12,072 nucleotides of DNA from Pelagophyceae sp. CCMP2097 (taxonomy: Eukaryota; Sar; Pelagophyceae). How positions within the stretch are numbered: the stretch's first letter is position 1; each line of letters begins with the position of its first letter. Below, in pieces: positions 9,042 to 12,072 of the stretch. The stretch is from assembly GCA_026770575.1 (NCBI GenBank), contig MU657929.1, forward strand, positions 6,733-18,804, given 5' to 3'. The position numbers and the translations under genes were made by a program. The notes under the pieces were generated by a model, which saw only the letters and a program-made list of their open reading frames with translations, had not been told where the DNA came from and searched no databases.

Positions 9042-9146
9042 GTGCGCGCGACCCCCCTGTGGACGCCAAAGGCACCCGGCGCCGCCTATCGCGGTGAACT
9101 AGTAAGGAAATTCTTGGCAGTGTACCCACCACGGGCGGCGTGCGCC
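9042..9146. other. intergenic region after the coiled-coil gene
   Basis: A tail-to-tail gap between the plus-strand coiled-coil gene and the minus-strand MYND remnant. It must contain the coiled-coil gene's 3' untranslated region. No AATAAA or strong hairpin was seen. Confidence 0.4.
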
Positions 9147-9265
9147 TCATCCTTCGCCGAGCGTGTCGAGGAGGCGGTCTTAGAACGTACGTGAACGTGG
9201 CGAGCTGGTCACACGCCGCCTTGTGCCCGCGCTCGTGCTTCTTGGCGGCTGCGCAGGGGCAACGA
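9147..9265 (-). pseudogene. MYND-finger gene fragment
   Basis: On the minus strand this stretch encodes KKHERGHKAACDQLATF, the C-terminal half of a MYND zinc finger (H-x3-C ligands at GHKAAC) and the start of the conserved helix after it. In a different frame, from about 9179 down to a TGA at 9149-9147, it continues as DRLLDTLGEG. This matches the DRLLDEL that follows the MYND finger in the neighbouring larger pseudogene. The frame change and stop indicate decay. It lies downstream of that pseudogene in the same orientation, as expected for a broken tandem copy. The N-terminal MYND half is not recognisable, and 9266-9359 shows nothing I can identify. Confidence 0.55.
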
Positions 9266-9359
9266 CCAGGGCTGGAGATGTGGCGCCGAGATGGCAGCAG
9301 CGTGGCCTGTAGTCAAGCCGGAGGAAACGCCGCATACCTCGTCGATTCCGCGGCCTTTG

Positions 9360-10548
9360 CTACACCCTGTGCGCCTCCGTCGCGCCGACTGCCGCTGCGG
9401 CCTCTGCGGACCCCTGTGCCGCAGCGCGCTTGTAGAGGCGCAGCGCCTCGTCGTCGTCCCGCGGCACGTCGAGACCGTGTCGTCTCCAAGTGGGAGCCAC
9501 GGGCGCCACGGCTTTGGTCCGCCTCGGGCCGGCGACGCCCGAGGAGCTCGGCTTCATCTCGTCTGCGAGCGTGCGTGAGGTCGGCGACAAGATGATCACC
9601 GCCCTCGAGCAGGCGCCGGGCCACTCTTCGAAGATTGAGACACGCCGAGGTTGTAGAGCGTCTGCATCCCCCTGCGCCGCGGCGAGGCGGTACCACTTCA
9701 CGGCTTCGTCTGACGTCTGCGCCACGCCCTTGCCTTGGTCGAACATCTGGTCGAGGTTGTATTGAGCGTCAGGATAGCCTTGCTCGGCGGCGCGTCGGTA
9801 CCACTGCGCGGCAGTCTTGTAGTTTATCTTCACGCCGTCCACACGTTCATAAATAAATCCCAGTTGCGTCCGACCTCGAACATTTCCTTGCGCCGCCGCA
9901 GCCTCGAACAGATGGAGCGCCCGCTTCAAGCTCTTTTTGAGACCGTACGTTCCTTCGCTGTACGCGCCTCCAAGCACAAACTGCGCCTCGGCGTGCCCCT
10001 TGTCCGCGCGTTGCTGTAGCCGGTGCAGCGCCTCGGCATCCGACCATGCGTTTGGCGCTCAGCAGAGCGGGCAGCGCGTGTCGTACGTTGCACTTGACGT
10101 TGTAGACTGTGCAAATCTTCTTGCAGCAGCACTCGTAGAAAGTTTGTTTGTCACCTTCGACTGGAAGCGTGCCCAGGCAGATGGCGCAAGTGCCGCGCCA
10201 GCCCGGCGAGTCGTCTTTAACCGCGCCGGCCTCGCCCACCTTTGCCGTCCGAACAGCCGGCGCCCGTGCCGCCGCCTTCGAACCGTCCGCTGGCGCGACA
10301 CCCGCGACGATGGCCGGCTCCTCCTTGATCTTTAGCTTCGCCGGCATCAACTCGTCGAGGAGCCGGTCCTGGAACTCGGCGGCGAGCTGCCTGCACTGCG
10401 CCTTGTGCTCGCCCTACTTGCAGTCAACAAGCTGGCACTTCTTGGAGCAGTAGAAGCGCGATTTGCACTCGGTGCAGTGCTTGCCGTTCGGCGCGCCGCA
10501 GACGCAGCAGGGCTTCGGGACGGCGGCGGCCGGCGCGTCCCCCGTCAT
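9360..10548 (-). pseudogene. MYND + RING-like + Sel1-repeat protein, degenerate
   Basis: Reading from an ATG at 10548-10546, a MYND finger (residues 14-52) shows all eight Zn ligands: C14-x2-C17, C25-x2-C28, C34, C38, H48 and C52. It is broken by TAG at 10416-10414. The same frame then reads DRLLDELMPAKLKIKEEP and a RING-like half (CAICLGTLP...YECCCKKIC). At about 10086 the frame shifts; the new frame gives YDTRCPLC and then TGA at 10061-10059, where the family would have another residue. Sel1 repeats follow (YGLKKSLKRALHLFEAAAAQG, Ala-Glu-Gln-Gly-Tyr and similar), about four in total. A second shift near 9659 and a 158-nt intron-like insert (9641-9484) interrupt the last repeat before the stop at 9360. 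Intact relatives are probably cytosolic adaptor or ubiquitin-ligase-like proteins. Splicing cannot remove all the lesions without losing Zn ligands, so pseudogene is preferred. Confidence 0.8.
9484..9641 (-). other. insert in last Sel1 repeat; candidate intron
   Basis: Minus-strand GT at 9641-9640 (GTCTCA) and AG at 9485-9484 bracket 158 nt that interrupt a Sel1 unit. Joining the flanks gives YNLGV followed by RHGLDVPRDDDEAL in one frame, though two residues shorter than a normal Sel1 unit. An alternative is a sequence insertion in a dead gene. The enclosed sequence shows no domain. Confidence 0.4.
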
Positions 10549-10679
10549 CGCGTCGTCGGCGCCCGCCCGCCGAGTCGGCCGAAATTCTCAGTCCCGAACA
10601 ATTTTTTTGTTCTACAATTGTAGGAATTGTTCGGCTTTTCTGTGGGGTTCTCCGCGTTCGGTGCTGCTCTGCGGCCGCC
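10549..10679. promoter_or_regulatory. divergent intergenic promoter region
   Basis: 131 bp separate the minus-strand ATG (10548) of the MYND/Sel1 pseudogene from the plus-strand ATG (10680) of the sulfotransferase-like gene, so both promoters must lie here. It contains the only marked AT-rich patch in the region (10597-10631), centred on nested palindromes. No clear TATA box is visible. Confidence 0.55.
10594..10634. repeat. inverted repeat enclosing a perfect 12-bp palindrome
   Basis: The arms CCGAACAATT (10594-10603) and AATTGTTCGG (10625-10634) are perfect reverse complements. Between them lies CTACAATTGTAG (10612-10623), itself a perfect palindrome, next to a T7 run. Its position between two divergent start codons suggests a dimeric transcription-factor site or a core promoter structure, though a small transposon remnant is possible. 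Confidence 0.8.
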
Positions 10680-11891
10680 ATGCCGGGACTGCTGAGAGTG
10701 CTGCTGCTCTTGGTCGCGGCCTCGGTCTCGCACGGCGGCGCGTCGAGGGAGAGTCGAGTCGACGGCCGTGGAATGCAGGCCCCTCAAGGAACACGGGGCG
10801 CCCAACGGCCCGGTCACCGAGCTCCCACTCAAGGAACACGGGGCGCGCGGCGGCCCAAATACCGAGCTCCCACTCGAGACGCATTGCCGAGGTACGCCCC
10901 TGCGTCGCCCGCGGCCCCGTCTCGTCGCATGGCTCGGCGTAGCTGCGCGGCGCGCGCGTGCCTCTTCAACGCGACGAGGTCCGCCGTCAAGCCGGTCTTC
11001 TGGCTGCACATCCCAAAGTGCGGAACGTCGTTCGGCGGCGCCGTCTACCACTACGCCTGCCGCCGCGGCGTGCCCGCGGCGGCGGCGCCGAAGCCGGGCG
11101 CCTCGGAAATGTACATGCTCGAACTCCTCGGCCGCTACCCGCCGGAGAAGCACTGCGACGACGGCCGCGTCAAGGCGTTCACGACGCCGCCCGTGACGCA
11201 CCCTGCGTCGAGGCACGGGGGCATGCGGCGAGGCTTCAAAGTTTCGAGATGCGACTGCGACGTGCGTAGAAAGGGCACGCGCGCGTGAGCCTCAAGCGCG
11301 ACGCGAAGCGCATCGTGGGCCTGTTCCGCAGCCCGAAGCAGCGCATCATCTCGGTGCGCCCCGTATGGATCGGCCGCTCGCTGCATCGTCGAGGCGCAGG
11401 CGTATCACGACGGCTTGCACGCGATTGGCCAGGATCCGCGCGCGCGCGTGGCGATGCAGGCGCGGCTGCGCGGCGCCAAAAACGAGTCGAAGCGCATCCG
11501 CATCTTTGCAGAGGCGGGCGGCATTTCCGGGTGCCAGACGAAGATGATCCTCGGTCGAACCTGCGCCTCGCCCAGGGTGCTGACTGTGGCCGAGGTCCGG
11601 CGGGCCATATCCATCCTCCGGCACGACTTTGCCTTTGTGGGTCTCACCGAGGACTACGACGAGTCGGTCTGCCTGTTTCACCGCAAGCTCGGCGGATTGC
11701 CCGCGTGGGCCGAATTCCTCAACGTGCGGCCGGGTCGGGGCTCGGGCCCTGAAGCGTACGACGAGGCACCGCTGGCGGGCTTCGTCGACGTTGCCGACGA
11801 AGCGCTCTACGCGGCGGCAAAGCAGATCTTCGAAGACATGCAGCGGACGTTTGCCACAGAAGATTCCAAAGAGTGCCCGCAGCCGCAATAA
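10680..11891 (+). CDS. secretory-pathway sulfotransferase-like protein (3 exons, 360 aa)
   Basis: The proposed exons are 10680-11206, 11290-11353 and 11400-11891 (1083 nt). The ATG sits in a GCCGCC context. Residues 1-20 are a signal peptide or anchor (RVLLLLVAAS core). A basic Arg/Pro/Thr stem follows, with a 15-residue tandem repeat (36-65) and an N-glycosylation sequon at Asn97. HIPKCGTSF (110-118) matches the PAPS 5'-phosphosulfate-binding loop of the HIPKTGGTS type. RIVGLFRSPKQRIISAY (183-199), assembled across the second intron, matches the 3'-phosphate motif. GCQTKMILGRTC and FVGLTEDYDESV (276 onward) agree with membrane-type carbohydrate sulfotransferases. Activity would be PAPS-dependent sulfation of glycans in the Golgi lumen; the acceptor is unknown. 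Intron 2 (GTGCGC...GCAG, 46 nt) is well supported. Intron 1 (GTCGAG...GTGAG, 83 nt) is the best phase-consistent choice but tentative. The Thr-Gly-Gly of the usual loop is Cys-Gly here. Confidence 0.75.
10783..10872 (+). repeat. 45-bp tandem duplication in the sulfotransferase stem
   Basis: Two adjacent 45-bp units (10783-10827 and 10828-10872), with a partial third ending near 10875, share long identical stretches such as CTCAAGGAACACGGGGCGC and ACCGAGCTCCCACTC. In frame they encode QGTRGAQRPGHRAPT and QGTRGARRPKYRAPT, lengthening the lumenal stem by 15 residues without a frameshift. Confidence 0.9.
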
Positions 11892-11976
11892 CACGTCGCG
11901 ATCGTCGCCTCGGCGCCCGGCTTCGACTCGGCCGCACGATCAGTCGCACGATCACCCGGGGTGGCTCTTACTGCAG
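11892..11976. other. spacer or intron after the sulfotransferase gene
   Basis: An 85-bp stretch between the sulfotransferase stop and the next probable exon. It contains a 12-bp-period direct repeat (CGCACGATCA at 11933-11942 and 11945-11954). It ends in CTTACTGCAG, a good splice-acceptor sequence, so part of it may be intron. Confidence 0.4.
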
Positions 11977-12072
11977 CTGGACGTGTTCAACGGGTTCAAC
12001 GAGGCGGCGCGGTTTCAGATCATTTCGGCGCTCCTCGCGCTCTCGAAGAGGGTCAAGGCGGGCGAATCAGAG
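11977..12072 (+). CDS. partial exon of an unrecognised protein, cut by the window end
   Basis: From 11977 the plus strand reads LDVFNGFNEAARFQIIS followed by ALLALSKRVKAGESE with no stop. The mixed hydrophobic and polar pattern suggests real amphipathic helices, unlike the Arg/Pro/Ala-rich shadow frames nearby. It starts directly after CTGCAG, a plausible acceptor; the frame stays open upstream for some codons, so the true exon edge is uncertain. No start codon is visible. I do not recognise the family. It could be a new gene or a read-through exon of the preceding one in an alternative transcript. Confidence 0.45.
   Translation, partial: MDVFNGFNEAARFQIISALLALSKRVKAGESE

Noticed and set aside
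10059..10086. An intron removing the frameshift and TGA in the RING region of the pseudogene
   Set aside because: A GTACGA...CCGAG intron starting at 10086 would restore the frame but delete the CPLC zinc ligands, so decay is the simpler reading.
11262..11289. GTGCGT at 11262 as the first donor of the sulfotransferase gene
   Set aside because: It matches the local donor consensus, but the available acceptors give introns under 30 nt or the wrong phase, so 11207 was chosen instead.

Overview
The window is GC-rich eukaryotic nuclear DNA. Protein-coding frames are interrupted by short GT-AG introns whose phases fit exactly, start codons have Kozak-like contexts, and there are no bacterial operon signals. 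The protein families suggest a stramenopile microalga, most likely a pelagophyte related to Aureococcus. The strongest hint is the MYND finger + RING-like + Sel1-repeat architecture near 9.4-10.5 kb, which I recall as a greatly expanded family in Aureococcus anophagefferens. That attribution is from memory and was not searched.

Layout: (1) 1-330 is non-coding and repetitive: a minus-strand tRNA-derived (SINE-like) element with an A-rich tail, a GACA/GACG tetranucleotide tract and a nested inverted repeat. (2) 458-1797 (+) is a four-exon gene for a 381-residue leucine-rich-repeat protein whose repeats are split by a lysine/alanine-rich insert, an arrangement reminiscent of LRRC71. (3) 1982-9041 (+) is a four-exon gene for a 2229-residue, extremely alanine-rich coiled-coil protein; its last exon is 6.1 kb. 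It contains several internal repeats. (4) 9147-10548 (-) is a decayed MYND/RING/Sel1 locus: one nearly full-length pseudogene with two nonsense codons, two frameshifts and an intron-like insert, and behind it a shorter MYND remnant. (5) 10549-10679 is a compact divergent intergenic region with an AT-rich palindrome inside a larger inverted repeat. (6) 10680-11891 (+) is a signal-peptide-bearing, sulfotransferase-like gene, probably of three exons, with a 45-bp tandem duplication in its stem region. (7) 11977-12072 (+) looks like the first visible exon of a further unrecognised gene cut by the window end.

No operon-like cooperation is evident. The LRR and coiled-coil genes are head-to-tail and 184 bp apart. 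If the LRRC71 resemblance is real, both could belong to flagellar or basal-body structures, but this is inference. Long open frames opposite and out of phase with the coiled-coil gene are compositional shadows caused by the scarcity of stop codons in this sequence.
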